64,000 nucleotides of DNA, taken from a virus. Location: the IMG/VR virus record IMGVR_UViG_3300042448_001752, positions 1 through 64,000 of that record, one strand, 5' to 3'. A program made the position numbers and the translations under genes. Of the stretch, positions 26,973 to 35,900 are shown one piece after another. Each line of letters starts with the position of its first letter. Within the stretch, counting starts at the first letter, position 1. The notes below the pieces were generated by a model that worked only from the letters and a program-made list of their open reading frames with translations, did not search any database and had not been told where the DNA came from.

Positions 26973-28511
26973 TCAATTTAGTCGGTAAATTAAATTAGAT
27001 TCCGGGAAAACATATTGACCCCCGATTATCTTAGTATTTTTATTACTAAAAACTAACACTTCTTTATTATTTTTTGTAAATATTAACCAATCAGTTGAAT
27101 ATTTTTTAACATTTGCGGAACCTGAGACATGAATTTCACCATCAACATTTTTTATATAGGTGAACGGTTTAACCTGACTTGTTAATTTAACGCCATCAAC
27201 TATGATTTCACAGTCAATACCATCAATCATATCTTCTTTACTTCCTAATTTACCAACAGAAATAACGTTATCATCACCAAATTTTTTCTTAAGAATCTTA
27301 ACTGTTTCATCCTCTCTTTTTTGTCCCCAACTATTAGTTTGAGTTAAAATTTTCATTAAGTTTTGAAATGTTGAGGAATTTTGAGAAAAAATTCTGAACT
27401 TATAATCATCTAGTACTTTAACAAGTTTTTTAACTTCACTAATTTGTTCAGATGGTGTTAGGCCAATCATTTTAATTTCAGGTTTATCTTGTTTTTTAAG
27501 TACTTGGTTAATATCGTTTAGTAGAACACAGAAACAACTATAATTTGTGTTTAATTTGTTAATTACTGAACGTCCGTCACTTTCTAAATTATAAACTCCT
27601 GACATCTCACCAGGGGCAAATTCGTTATTTTCATAAAAGTTTTCAGGAAAGACTTCTTTCATCATTTTATTAACACTCATTTTAAAGATTTCTTTAACTT
27701 TTGGGTTGATATTAAATATAAATCTAATCGCCTCGTTAGTATCTCTACCACATCTTTCAGATTTACCTTCAGAGATAACTGTTTTTAACATAAGACTTTC
27801 ATTTAATTTAGATTCAACCTTTAATTGGTAAAGTTTGTTTACAAATTCCCAATTAACACATTTCCAAAAGTTTTTAATATAGTCATCTTTTTTGTTTCTA
27901 TATTTCAAATAGTAAGCATGTTCCCATAAATCTAATCCAAGTATTGGATAACCACCATCTTCAACAACGTTCATTAAAGGATTGTCTTGATTTGCTGTGG
28001 ACACAATTTTTAATTTATTAGTCTTTGTTAAAACTAACCAAACCCATCCCGAACCAAATCGTTCTTTTGCAACTTCCTCAAATTTAATTCTAAATGAATT
28101 ATAACTTTTGAAGTCTTTATTAATTTGAGTTAAAACTTCACCGTGAGGTTTTTGAGTTTCAGGAGTTAACATTTTCCAAAATAACGCGTGGTTAAAAGCA
28201 CCACCTGCGTTATTTCTAATGTTTTTATCAAATCTACTTATTGATTTTATAATTTCTTCTAACTCTAAATCCCCATATTTTTTTTTACTAAGAGCAGAAT
28301 TTAATTTATCAACATAACCTTTATAATGTTTATTATAATGGTAGTTCATAGTTTCTGAGTCAATAAATTGTTTCAGGGCTGAGTAGGCGTATGGTAATCG
28401 TTCGATTCCAATTCTTTTCATTTCGTTTAAGAAAAGTTTTTGATTCTCATTTTTTTCAACCGTTTTAATTTTTTCGGTTATGAGGTCAATTTTTTTTTCA
28501 ATATTTTTCAT
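26973..28511 (-). CDS. Fe/Mn superoxide dismutase fused to a PD-(D/E)XK-like nuclease domain
   Basis: The chosen ATG at 28511 gives 512 residues. An ATG at 28550 would add 13, but the TATTTATAATAA motif would then lie inside the gene. Numbering below uses the longer form. Residues about 50-245 are an Fe/Mn superoxide dismutase: LPYAYSAL, NYHYNKHYKGYVDKLN (His71), GGAFNHALFW (His121), FGSGWVWLV and LGLDLWEHAYYLKYRN (Asp207, His211), so all four metal ligands are present. Residues about 245-405 are mostly helical. Residues 405-525 contain WGQKREDETVKILKKKFG, then GIDCEII (Asp446) and SQVKPF (Gln459, Lys461), the pattern of a PD-(D/E)XK fold with Gln replacing the acidic residue. Superoxide dismutation is well supported; nuclease activity is inferred. 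It lies between the SNF2 helicase and the neck gene. Confidence 0.8.
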   Translation of the reverse strand: MKNIEKKIDLITEKIKTVEKNENQKLFLNEMKRIGIERLPYAYSALKQFIDSETMNYHYNKHYKGYVDKLNSALSKKKYGDLELEEIIKSISRFDKNIRNNAGGAFNHALFWKMLTPETQKPHGEVLTQINKDFKSYNSFRIKFEEVAKERFGSGWVWLVLTKTNKLKIVSTANQDNPLMNVVEDGGYPILGLDLWEHAYYLKYRNKKDDYIKNFWKCVNWEFVNKLYQLKVESKLNESLMLKTVISEGKSERCGRDTNEAIRFIFNINPKVKEIFKMSVNKMMKEVFPENFYENNEFAPGEMSGVYNLESDGRSVINKLNTNYSCFCVLLNDINQVLKKQDKPEIKMIGLTPSEQISEVKKLVKVLDDYKFRIFSQNSSTFQNLMKILTQTNSWGQKREDETVKILKKKFGDDNVISVGKLGSKEDMIDGIDCEIIVDGVKLTSQVKPFTYIKNVDGEIHVSGSANVKKYSTDWLIFTKNNKEVLVFSNKNTKIIGGQYVFPESNLIYRLN

Positions 28512-28528
28512 AAGGCTTATTTTATTAT

Positions 28529-28536
28529 TATAAATA
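28529..28536 (-). promoter_or_regulatory. Putative late promoter (minus strand) before the SOD fusion gene
   Basis: On the minus strand TATTTATAATAATAAAA begins at 28536 and ends shortly before the ATG at 28511. It is nearly the same sequence as at 16119 and 40789, and it decides the start of the gene in favour of 28511. Confidence 0.55.
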
Positions 28537-28551
28537 AGCGGAAGTTTCAAA

Positions 28552-30321
28552 TTATCTGCGATTGTTTATTCTATTCATCACTTCTTCAATAAAGTCGGCT
28601 TTATCTAAATTGTCACCCATAACGGTTTCAAATATATTTTTCTTCTTTATTAAAATGTCATAAATTGCTCCCTCAATAGTATTTTCAAATATTGGGTAAT
28701 AAACTGATACATTAGATTTTTGACCGTATCTGTACGCTCTATCTTCCGCTTGTGTGTGGTCTGATGGAACAAAAGATAAATCATTCATGATTACGGCCTC
28801 AGCGGCGGTTAAGGTTAACCCAACACCTGCGGCTTTTAAGTTACCAACAAAAACTGTAATCTTTTCATTATCCTGAAATTGGTCAACTGCGTGTTGTCTC
28901 ATAGATTTAGAGGTTGACCCATCTAATCTAACCGCCTGTTTACCAAAATGGTCGGCAATTTTATTTAATGTATTTGTGAAATTAGTAAAAATAATAACCT
29001 TTTTTCCTTGGTCAATTATATTCTGAACTAATTCAATCGTATCGTTAATTTTTTCTTCCGCAATGACTTGTCTAACTTTCATTAACTTACTAAATTGTAC
29101 CGTTAACGATGAAGATTCGTCTGTTTTATTTTCATACCAATCATAGTACTCTCCCATTAAGCCTTCATATAATTTAGATTTAAGTCTTAGGTAGACTGGC
29201 GATATTATTTTGTCAGGTAAATCAAGTACCTCAGTTTTTAAACGTCGTAATACTTGTCTTGAGGTTCGGTCTCTTAATTCCTCTAAGTTAGATGCCCCCG
29301 TAACATTCCAAACTTTTCTATTTCCCGCTTTAAATTGGTAACCTTGACAATACCTAATGGCATATGCCATCCAATTCTGAGCTACGGGACTCTCAATGAG
29401 TGATAACAAGTTAAAATAATTCATTGGTCTTGATGTCATTGGTGTTCCCGTTAACAACCAAAGTTTATCAACACTTTTAACAAAACTATTAACTAATTTA
29501 GTTCTTTGTGCTTGACCGTTTTGTAAATAATGGGCCTCATCAATAATGATTATACCAAAATTACTTTTATATATTTCAGATTTTTCTTTATCTTTTAAAT
29601 CGTAAAAATTTTTAAGAATATCGTAATTAACAATTACAAAATCGTGTTCTTGGGAGAAGTTTTTACCTTCGGCAATATAAACACTCCTATCTGTGTAGTT
29701 TTCAATCTCTCTTAGCCAATTTATTTTTAAAGAAGCGGGACAAATAATTAATATTTTCTTAACACCTGTTTCTAAAGCGGCAATAATGGTGGAAGTTGTT
29801 TTACCTAAACCCATATCATCTGCGAGAATAAATCTTTTAGCCCCGGCAAGTTTCTCAATGGCAATTTTTTGATGTTCTAATGGAGGTCTGTGAGAGTACT
29901 TTGAATAATCCACCTCAACATTTTTAATTGTGTGTGTCTTAATTAAAGCTCCTTTAGGTAACCAAAACTCGTGTATAGTTTCCCCCGATAACACTTTTCC
30001 CCAAACATGATAGGCTTTCTCTTTCTCAACCAATAACTTCTCAACCCAAACTTGTTCAGGTATTGTAGTTAATAATTTTTCGTCAGCAATTTTTTTGGCA
30101 AAGTAAGGGTCAAGGTCAACCCATTTTTTTCCAACTTTAGGTGTTACATCGTAATAATTAATAATATAATCAGATTGGGCTCTTGTGGGATAAAATTTCT
30201 TATTAGATTCTTTTTGAGTTTTTAATTTTAGGATATAGTTATTTGCACCTGAATAAGTTTCAAGTAACTCTAATGCTCTTCTCTCTAATAGAGGTTTGTT
30301 ATTTTCTATATTATTTTCCAA
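28552..30321 (-). CDS. SNF2-family DNA helicase/translocase
   Basis: A superfamily 2 ATPase of 589 residues. After an N-terminal region of about 150 residues comes the helicase core: HQKIAIEKLAG (Q-like motif), ILADDMGLGKTT (Walker A, about 163-174), IIIIDEAHYLQNG (DEAH, about 256), WLLTGTPMTSRP (motif III), FTNFTNTLNKIADHF, VRLDGSTS and VGLTLTAAE, and QAEDRAYRYGQ (motif VI, about 525), where SNF2 proteins have Q-x-x-D-R-x-x-R-x-G-Q. T4-like phages carry UvsW-type helicases for fork reversal and recombination; this SMARCAL1-like protein may serve the same purpose. It is divergent from the gp14-like gene at 30370 and 2 bases upstream of the longest form of the superoxide dismutase fusion. Confidence 0.9.
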   Translation of the reverse strand: MENNIENNKPLLERRALELLETYSGANNYILKLKTQKESNKKFYPTRAQSDYIINYYDVTPKVGKKWVDLDPYFAKKIADEKLLTTIPEQVWVEKLLVEKEKAYHVWGKVLSGETIHEFWLPKGALIKTHTIKNVEVDYSKYSHRPPLEHQKIAIEKLAGAKRFILADDMGLGKTTSTIIAALETGVKKILIICPASLKINWLREIENYTDRSVYIAEGKNFSQEHDFVIVNYDILKNFYDLKDKEKSEIYKSNFGIIIIDEAHYLQNGQAQRTKLVNSFVKSVDKLWLLTGTPMTSRPMNYFNLLSLIESPVAQNWMAYAIRYCQGYQFKAGNRKVWNVTGASNLEELRDRTSRQVLRRLKTEVLDLPDKIISPVYLRLKSKLYEGLMGEYYDWYENKTDESSSLTVQFSKLMKVRQVIAEEKINDTIELVQNIIDQGKKVIIFTNFTNTLNKIADHFGKQAVRLDGSTSKSMRQHAVDQFQDNEKITVFVGNLKAAGVGLTLTAAEAVIMNDLSFVPSDHTQAEDRAYRYGQKSNVSVYYPIFENTIEGAIYDILIKKKNIFETVMGDNLDKADFIEEVMNRINNRR

Positions 30322-30358
30322 AAGATTTGGTTTGAGTTAAAAATAAGTAATCTTTTAA

Positions 30359-30368
30359 TATTTATCAA
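30359..30368 (+). promoter_or_regulatory. Putative late promoter abutting the gp14-like start
   Basis: TATTTATCAA ends one base before the ATG at 30370. If it is a -10 element, transcription would begin at or just after the start codon, giving a leaderless mRNA. Confidence 0.45.
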
Positions 30369-30369
30369 T

Positions 30370-30885
30370 ATGTCAACTAATAAAGTACCAATTACTCGAA
30401 TAGGGAAATTCTTTGGAGATGAAGATTTCAATTTAGACCTTTCAATAGGGGAGGAATGGTTATATGGTGATATGAACTTCACATTAGTTCTTTATCGTAT
30501 TGATAGACTGAAAACAAAAACCGATGATGTTTATGGTGAAACTGTTAGTGATGGTATTAAATTTTTACCACCAATAGAGTTTAAAGGGTATGTTCAAATT
30601 ATGGCACCTGAAAATAAATATTTAGGTAATTCAAAAATAGAACAATTTGAGCCGGGTAATATTAAAGTGTCAGTTTACCAAAGACAATTGGATGAGTTAG
30701 GTGTTGATATTAGTTATGGTGACTATATTGGTTACTATGAAACAGAAGATAGAGTTAGATATTATACCGTAAATAATGACGGAAGAGTCATCTCAGATAA
30801 TAAACACACGTATGCAGGGTTTAAACCGTTTTATAGAACTATTATGGCGTCAGCGGTTACTAATAACGAATTTAGAGGTTTATAA
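30370..30885 (+). CDS. 14: Putative neck protein (T4 gp14-like)
   Basis: A protein of 171 residues. DDVYGETVSDGIKFLPPIEF (about 52-71) resembles the LYGE motif followed by Pro-Ile in T4-like gp14 neck proteins. YGDYIGYYETEDRVRYYTVN (about 117-136) and the aromatic-rich C-terminus fit a mixed alpha/beta structural protein. It heads the plus-strand neck-tail operon, and gp15-, gp18- and gp19-like genes follow in T4 order. A TATTTATCAA motif directly abuts its ATG. The next gene overlaps its stop by 1 base. The family match is weak, so synteny carries most of the weight. Confidence 0.45.
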   Translation: MSTNKVPITRIGKFFGDEDFNLDLSIGEEWLYGDMNFTLVLYRIDRLKTKTDDVYGETVSDGIKFLPPIEFKGYVQIMAPENKYLGNSKIEQFEPGNIKVSVYQRQLDELGVDISYGDYIGYYETEDRVRYYTVNNDGRVISDNKHTYAGFKPFYRTIMASAVTNNEFRGL

Positions 30886-31181
30886 TGAAAATAATAATAA
30901 CAGAATCTCAAGTGGCATTAATAAGAAGGTTAACTGAGTTAGAACACTATCTTGATATGGCTATTAAAGAATTAAATGAGGATATAAAAAGTGGAAGTCC
31001 AGGTAATAGACCTGATAATTTTGGTGTTTACGAAGGGTGGGTAATGAATAGAACTAAACGGTATTTTGAAAATAATAATCCAAATCTTGAATGGCTAAGT
31101 CACGATTTTAAGATGTTAGTATCAGGACAATTTAATAATAAAATTAGAAAAGGTTTTAATCAAGTTAAAAATAGAAGATGA
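30885..31181 (+). CDS. Small hypothetical protein with MKIIITESQ start
   Basis: A helical, basic protein of 98 residues. It begins MKIIITESQVALIRRL, a start almost shared by the next gene. The middle contains a proline/glycine loop (SGSPGNRPDNFG) and the end is positively charged (KGFNQVKNRR). It overlaps the gp14-like gene by 1 base and the next gene by 4 bases (ATGA). It could be a small virion or assembly protein; no family is recognised. Confidence 0.55.
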   Translation: MKIIITESQVALIRRLTELEHYLDMAIKELNEDIKSGSPGNRPDNFGVYEGWVMNRTKRYFENNNPNLEWLSHDFKMLVSGQFNNKIRKGFNQVKNRR

Positions 31182-31615
31182 AAATACTAATTACAGAAAC
31201 ACAGGACCATGATAATTCTGAGGATAAGTTTAAAGGTGAAAGAGTTATGGTTTATTATAATTTACACAAACATACTTTTTCTGTGTCGTATAAATCAAAA
31301 GTTATTTTACATGCCGATTACGTTAAATTAAAAGATGTTGAGTTTAGAGTTAGAAAGGCTGGTAAAGAACGAGTTAGACGTGAAATGGTAAAAAATGTTC
31401 ACGCATTTGTTATTGGTGATTTAGTTGATTATTGTCAGTCGCCATGTAAAAATATTCCTAAAGAACCAACGGATAATGTAATAACGTATAACCCTTACAA
31501 GTATGATAGTTTTGTATATAAATCGAATAAAAACCCAATATACAAAACAAAAGAAATTGATATGATTAATTTAAAAAACAAATTATTCGTAATAAAAAAA
31601 ATAAAAAAACATTAA
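31178..31615 (+). CDS. Conserved phage hypothetical protein
   Basis: A basic protein of 145 residues. It begins MKILITETQ. The segment VMVYYNLHKHTFSVSYKSKV followed by ILHADYVKLKDVEFRVRKAG and VHAFVIGDLV matches a small conserved phage protein family that I recall with the pattern YYNLHK-x-x-FS-V, HAD, and a conserved HAF near the end; its function is unknown. It lies inside the neck-tail operon with 4-base overlap upstream and a 1-base gap downstream, so it may assist assembly. Confidence 0.6.
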   Translation: MKILITETQDHDNSEDKFKGERVMVYYNLHKHTFSVSYKSKVILHADYVKLKDVEFRVRKAGKERVRREMVKNVHAFVIGDLVDYCQSPCKNIPKEPTDNVITYNPYKYDSFVYKSNKNPIYKTKEIDMINLKNKLFVIKKIKKH

Positions 31616-31616
31616 A

Positions 31617-32651
31617 ATGCCATTACCTAAAATTAAAAAAAACATTCCTTTGACACAGTCAAAAACTCTTTTACCTAGAAGACAGGAATTGGTTGATAAG
31701 ATTAATAGGGATGGTACCTATCTCCCTAAATCAATATTACATGCCGACTTGGACGGTGGGTTTTTAAATTTTGTTAAAACAGATTTAAAAACTGTTGTTG
31801 ACGGAAAGGTAATACCTATGGTTGATATTTTAGTTACAACTCAGAATTGGTCTCAATTCACGGAAACTTGGAACATTCAAAATATTGATAAAAATGTCGA
31901 GCCCCCATTCATAACAGTTGTTCGTATTCCTGAAGTTAAGTTTGGAACTAATCCCGCAACACTATACAATATTCCTAATAGAAAACAATATTTCTACGCA
32001 CAAGTACCTACTTGGGACGGACAAAGACACGGAGCGGACATTTATAAAATACCACAACCTGTACCTGTTGATATAACATATAATGTTAAGATAGTATGTA
32101 ATAGAATGAGAGAACTAAACAGTTTCAATAAAAATGTAATTGAGATGTTTGCGTCAAAACAAGCCTATACTGTGATTAAAGGACATTATATTCCAATAGT
32201 AATGGGTAATATTAGTGATGAATCGGTATTTGATTTGGAAAAAAGAAAATATTATGTACAAAGTTATGAATTTATATTACTTGGTTTTTTAATTGATGAA
32301 GATGAGTTTGAAGTTTCTCCAGCAATTTCAAGAGTATTACAAGTTGTTGAGTTTGAAACACAGACAACAAGAAAACAACCAAAAAAACTTTCAAACCCCG
32401 CAAGTACAACTTTAGATGTTTTATTTGTCGTTGGAAATAATATTATTACACAAATTTTTGATTATACTGTTGACCTAAATTTAGGTGAAACCGATAATGT
32501 TGAATCGTTTGAGGTGTACATTAATAACGACTATTATGGCTCTGATATTGAACAAATTCAAATAAACACTAACGACACTCTTAAATTAATTATTGTTAAA
32601 AATGATGACACAAAAGACAGTATAATTAAGCTCAATAATCTATTGGTTTAA
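31617..32651 (+). CDS. 15: Putative tail terminator / proximal sheath stabiliser (T4 gp15-like)
   Basis: A protein of 344 residues. Residues about 80-240 resemble the T4 gp15 core. VPVDITYNVKIVCNRMRELN (about 142-161) parallels the gp15 segment where Pro-x-x-I/M-x-Y-x-L is followed by a charged Arg. A helix, then a Gly-x-x-I-P-I/F strand (KGHYIPIVMGNISDESVFDL, about 191-210), then a strand-rich segment (YVQSYEFILLGFLIDE) follow in the same order. The N-terminus is basic and probably extended; the C-terminal 100 residues look like an added beta domain. Position immediately upstream of the tail sheath gene supports a terminator role (capping the tail tube and sheath). It ends convergently with the small RHH-like gene. 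Confidence 0.55.
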   Translation: MPLPKIKKNIPLTQSKTLLPRRQELVDKINRDGTYLPKSILHADLDGGFLNFVKTDLKTVVDGKVIPMVDILVTTQNWSQFTETWNIQNIDKNVEPPFITVVRIPEVKFGTNPATLYNIPNRKQYFYAQVPTWDGQRHGADIYKIPQPVPVDITYNVKIVCNRMRELNSFNKNVIEMFASKQAYTVIKGHYIPIVMGNISDESVFDLEKRKYYVQSYEFILLGFLIDEDEFEVSPAISRVLQVVEFETQTTRKQPKKLSNPASTTLDVLFVVGNNIITQIFDYTVDLNLGETDNVESFEVYINNDYYGSDIEQIQINTNDTLKLIIVKNDDTKDSIIKLNNLLV

Positions 32652-32812
32652 TTCTCTCCGTATATATCGGGTTTTCCTTTACATTTCTCAACAATAAGTC
32701 TTTCTAAGAAACGATACATCTTTATCCCTCTTTTTTCACAATAGGTCTTTAAGATATCATGAGCTTCAATCGATATCTTTAAATTCTTTATTTTTTTTTC
32801 GTTGTTATCCAT
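32648..32812 (-). CDS. Small ribbon-helix-helix-like protein
   Basis: A basic protein of 54 residues encoded antisense in the 281-base gap between the gp15-like and sheath genes. NLKISIEAHDILKTYCEKRG followed by IKMYRFLERLIVEKCK gives one short strand and two helices with the spacing of Arc/CopG-type ribbon-helix-helix DNA-binding proteins. The putative DNA-contacting strand (NLKIS) is preceded by a Lys-rich start. A TATTTATT motif and AGGGAG lie upstream on the minus strand, so it has its own expression signals. Its stop overlaps the stop of the gp15-like gene by 4 bases. It could be a transcriptional regulator. A DNA-binding role is inferred. Confidence 0.6.
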   Translation of the reverse strand: MDNNEKKIKNLKISIEAHDILKTYCEKRGIKMYRFLERLIVEKCKGKPDIYGEN

Positions 32813-32845
32813 GGTAGAAAAAAGGCAGAATTTATTCTCCCTAAT

Positions 32846-32853
32846 AATAAATA
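32846..32853 (-). promoter_or_regulatory. Putative promoter (minus strand) before the RHH-like gene
   Basis: On the minus strand GTATTTATTATTAGGGAG precedes the ATG at 32812 by about 30 bases. The TATTTAT motif is followed by AGGGAG, although that is a long way from the start for a ribosome-binding site. Confidence 0.35.
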
Positions 32854-32890
32854 CTTATAGGAAAGTAAAGTGTTTTGGTTTTTTTTATAA

Positions 32891-32900
32891 TATTTATCAA
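32891..32900 (+). promoter_or_regulatory. Putative late promoter before the tail sheath gene
   Basis: TATTTATCAATAAAATAAA lies 33 bases before the sheath ATG. It shares TATTTATCAA with the sites at 30359 and 57420. Confidence 0.55.
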
Positions 32901-32932
32901 TAAAATAAATTAATTAAGAAAACACAAGACTA

Positions 32933-35900
32933 ATGGCAACAAACAGTAAAGTATTTGTATCACCTGGAGTGTATACTTCTGAAGTCGATTTAAGTTTCGT
33001 AGCACAGAGTGTAGGGGTTACTACACTAGGTATTGTAGGGGAGACATTAAAAGGTCCAGCCTTCGAACCTATTTTTATTACAAACTTCGACGAATTCTCA
33101 ACTTACTTTGGGGGAAGTTCTCCCGAAAAATTCATAAATACTCAAATACCAAAATATGAAGCGGCGTATATCGCTAAATCTTATTTACAACAATCTAACC
33201 AATTGTTTGTTACAAGAATATTAGGTTTATCAGGGTATGATGCGGGTCCATCATGGACAATAACAACTAAAGCAAACGTAGACCCAGCAACAGTAGATTT
33301 CTATTGTGAAAGTGCTACTACGGTTAACTGTATTGACACATGTGTTGATTATAAAGTAGTTGACTTTGCAATTGATTTCTCAGGTTGTAATAACAGTTTT
33401 GGTTCAATATCATTTATTAACCCAACACAAATTCCGGCAGAAATTGCTGAAAAATTAGACATTCCTTACGAATTGTTTGATGGAAGTTTATCAACTGTTC
33501 GTACAAACATGACTAACCAAATTTTTGATATTCTAAACGAACCGTCTTCAGAAAACACCTCTATTTATTATTACGGACCAATTTCAGGAGAAACTTACGA
33601 AGCGTTTAGTCCTATCTTTACTGCAGAAACAAATGTATATGGTGTTAATAATGTTGACGCTAACCTTATTGATTACGCGGCACCAGAAAATGACCCTTGG
33701 TATTATAGTTTATTTGATAATCTTGGTAGTGCGGCATATAGTGGATATTCATTTTGGTCTATTGTCACAGGTTTGACTTTAACACCACCTGTTATAACAA
33801 CGACAACAACATTACCAGGAACAACAACAACAACAACAACAAATCCTTGTATTACACCAACCCCAATATCAACAACAACTACAACAACTGCTGCACCTGT
33901 TAATTGTTATACAGGAACTTTAATTGGTAGAATTTATGTGTTTTCAGGAACTGCGTTTACTGATTATGATGATTTAGTAATTGCAACACTTCGTTCAAGA
34001 GGTTTGGCGACATACTCAACAGATGATGGACCTGTTTATGAGGTTAGCGGATTAACAGATGTTACTATGGATTGTTTAGGTGCATATTCAGGTGTAACTA
34101 AAAATCCATACGCAACATTTGGTATTAATATTACAAATAAAGATGGTAACACGTATTTCTTTGAAACATCATTCCAAAATTCTGACCCTAAGTATTTACC
34201 AAAAGTATTTGGTTCATCTAACTTTGCAAAACCAAGAACAGTAGTTCCTTTATTTGTTGAAGAAAGATTCCAAGCTTTATTAAACTACGGATGGAGAAAA
34301 GGGTTTATTAGAGGTTTAAGTTGTAACTTAACAGCTTTACCTAACGCAAGACAAGGTTCTGACCCTACATCAATCGCTTGGTATTTAGAACAATATCAAT
34401 CACCAACATCACCGTGGGTAGTATCGGAATTAAGAGGTAACAAAGTTTACAACTTATTTAAATTTACAACAATTGCTGATGGTGAGGCGGCTAACACGGA
34501 GGTTAAAATTTCAATAGCAAATATTTCATTTAACAATGGAACATTTGACGTATTAGTTAGAGATTTCTTTGATTCGGACTCAAGTCCAGTTGTTATTGAA
34601 AAATTCACTAACTGTAATATGGACCCTAATGATAATGCGTTCATTGCGAAGAAAATTGGCACTATTGACGGTGAGTATGAATTGAATTCTAAATACGTTA
34701 TGATTGAACTTAATGAAGACGCACCAATTGACGCATTACCTTGTGGATTCTTAGGATTTAATTTTAGAGAATATGCGGGTGTTAGACCTCCATTCCCAAT
34801 TATTAAACAAAAATATGATTTTCCAGGTGAGGTAGTATATAATCCACCATTTGGTTTATCTTCAGGAGCTGACGATATTACAAGAAGTAATGGTGATAAT
34901 GTACGTAGAACTTATTTAGGTATTTCTGATACTATAGGTATTGACGTTGATTACTACTATTACAAAGGTAAACAACTTCCTTTAGATATTTGTAGTGATT
35001 CTACGGGTGAAGATTGGAACTTTAGAAGTAGAGGATTCCATATGGATATTGATGCAAGTGGTATTACTATAGCTAATGCATTTGTAACAAGTGGAACCCC
35101 AGCATTCTATTGTGGTAGTGCACCGTTTACTAAAGACCCTGATACAGAAGCTAACCCTTACTACAGAATTTTTGCTCGTAAGTTCTCATTCTTAGTACAA
35201 GGAGGATTTGACGGATGGGATATCTATAGAGAACATAGAACAAACAGTGATAGATTCGTATTAGGTAGAAATGGATACTTAAAAGGTTCATGTCCATCAA
35301 TCAAATATCCTACGGCGACAGGTTGGGGAGCATTTAAACAAATTACGGTTGGAGATAACACACAAGGTTACGCTAACACCGATTACTACGCTTACTTATT
35401 AGGACAAAAAACTTTTGTTAATCCTGAAGCGGTTAATATTAATTTATTTGTTACACCTGGTGTCGATTATGTAAATCATTCTGACTTAGTTGGAAGTGCG
35501 GTTGATATGATTGAAAATGATAGAGCTGACTCACTTTATGTTTGTACAACTCCTGACTTCAACATGTTTGTTCCAACAACAACTAATACGCAGGATTTAA
35601 TTTATCCACAAGAAGCTGTTGATAATTTAGACACTGCAGGAATAGACTCTAACTATACCGCAACTTACTACCCATGGGTATTAACAAGAGATACTGTAAA
35701 CAACACACAAATCTATCTACCTGCAACTGCTGAGGTTACAAGAAACTTAGCTTTAACAGATAACATAGCATTCCCTTGGTTTGCCGCGGCGGGTTACACA
35801 AGAGGTATTGTAAATGCTATTAAAGCACGTAAGAAGTTAACACAAGAAGATAGAGATACTTTATATCAAGGTCGTCTTAACCCAATTGCAACCTTCTCTG

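Noticed and set aside
28512-28550. Upstream ATG at 28550 for the superoxide dismutase fusion
   Set aside because: It would place the TATTTATAATAA motif inside the coding region, and the added 13 residues have no similarity to the family.
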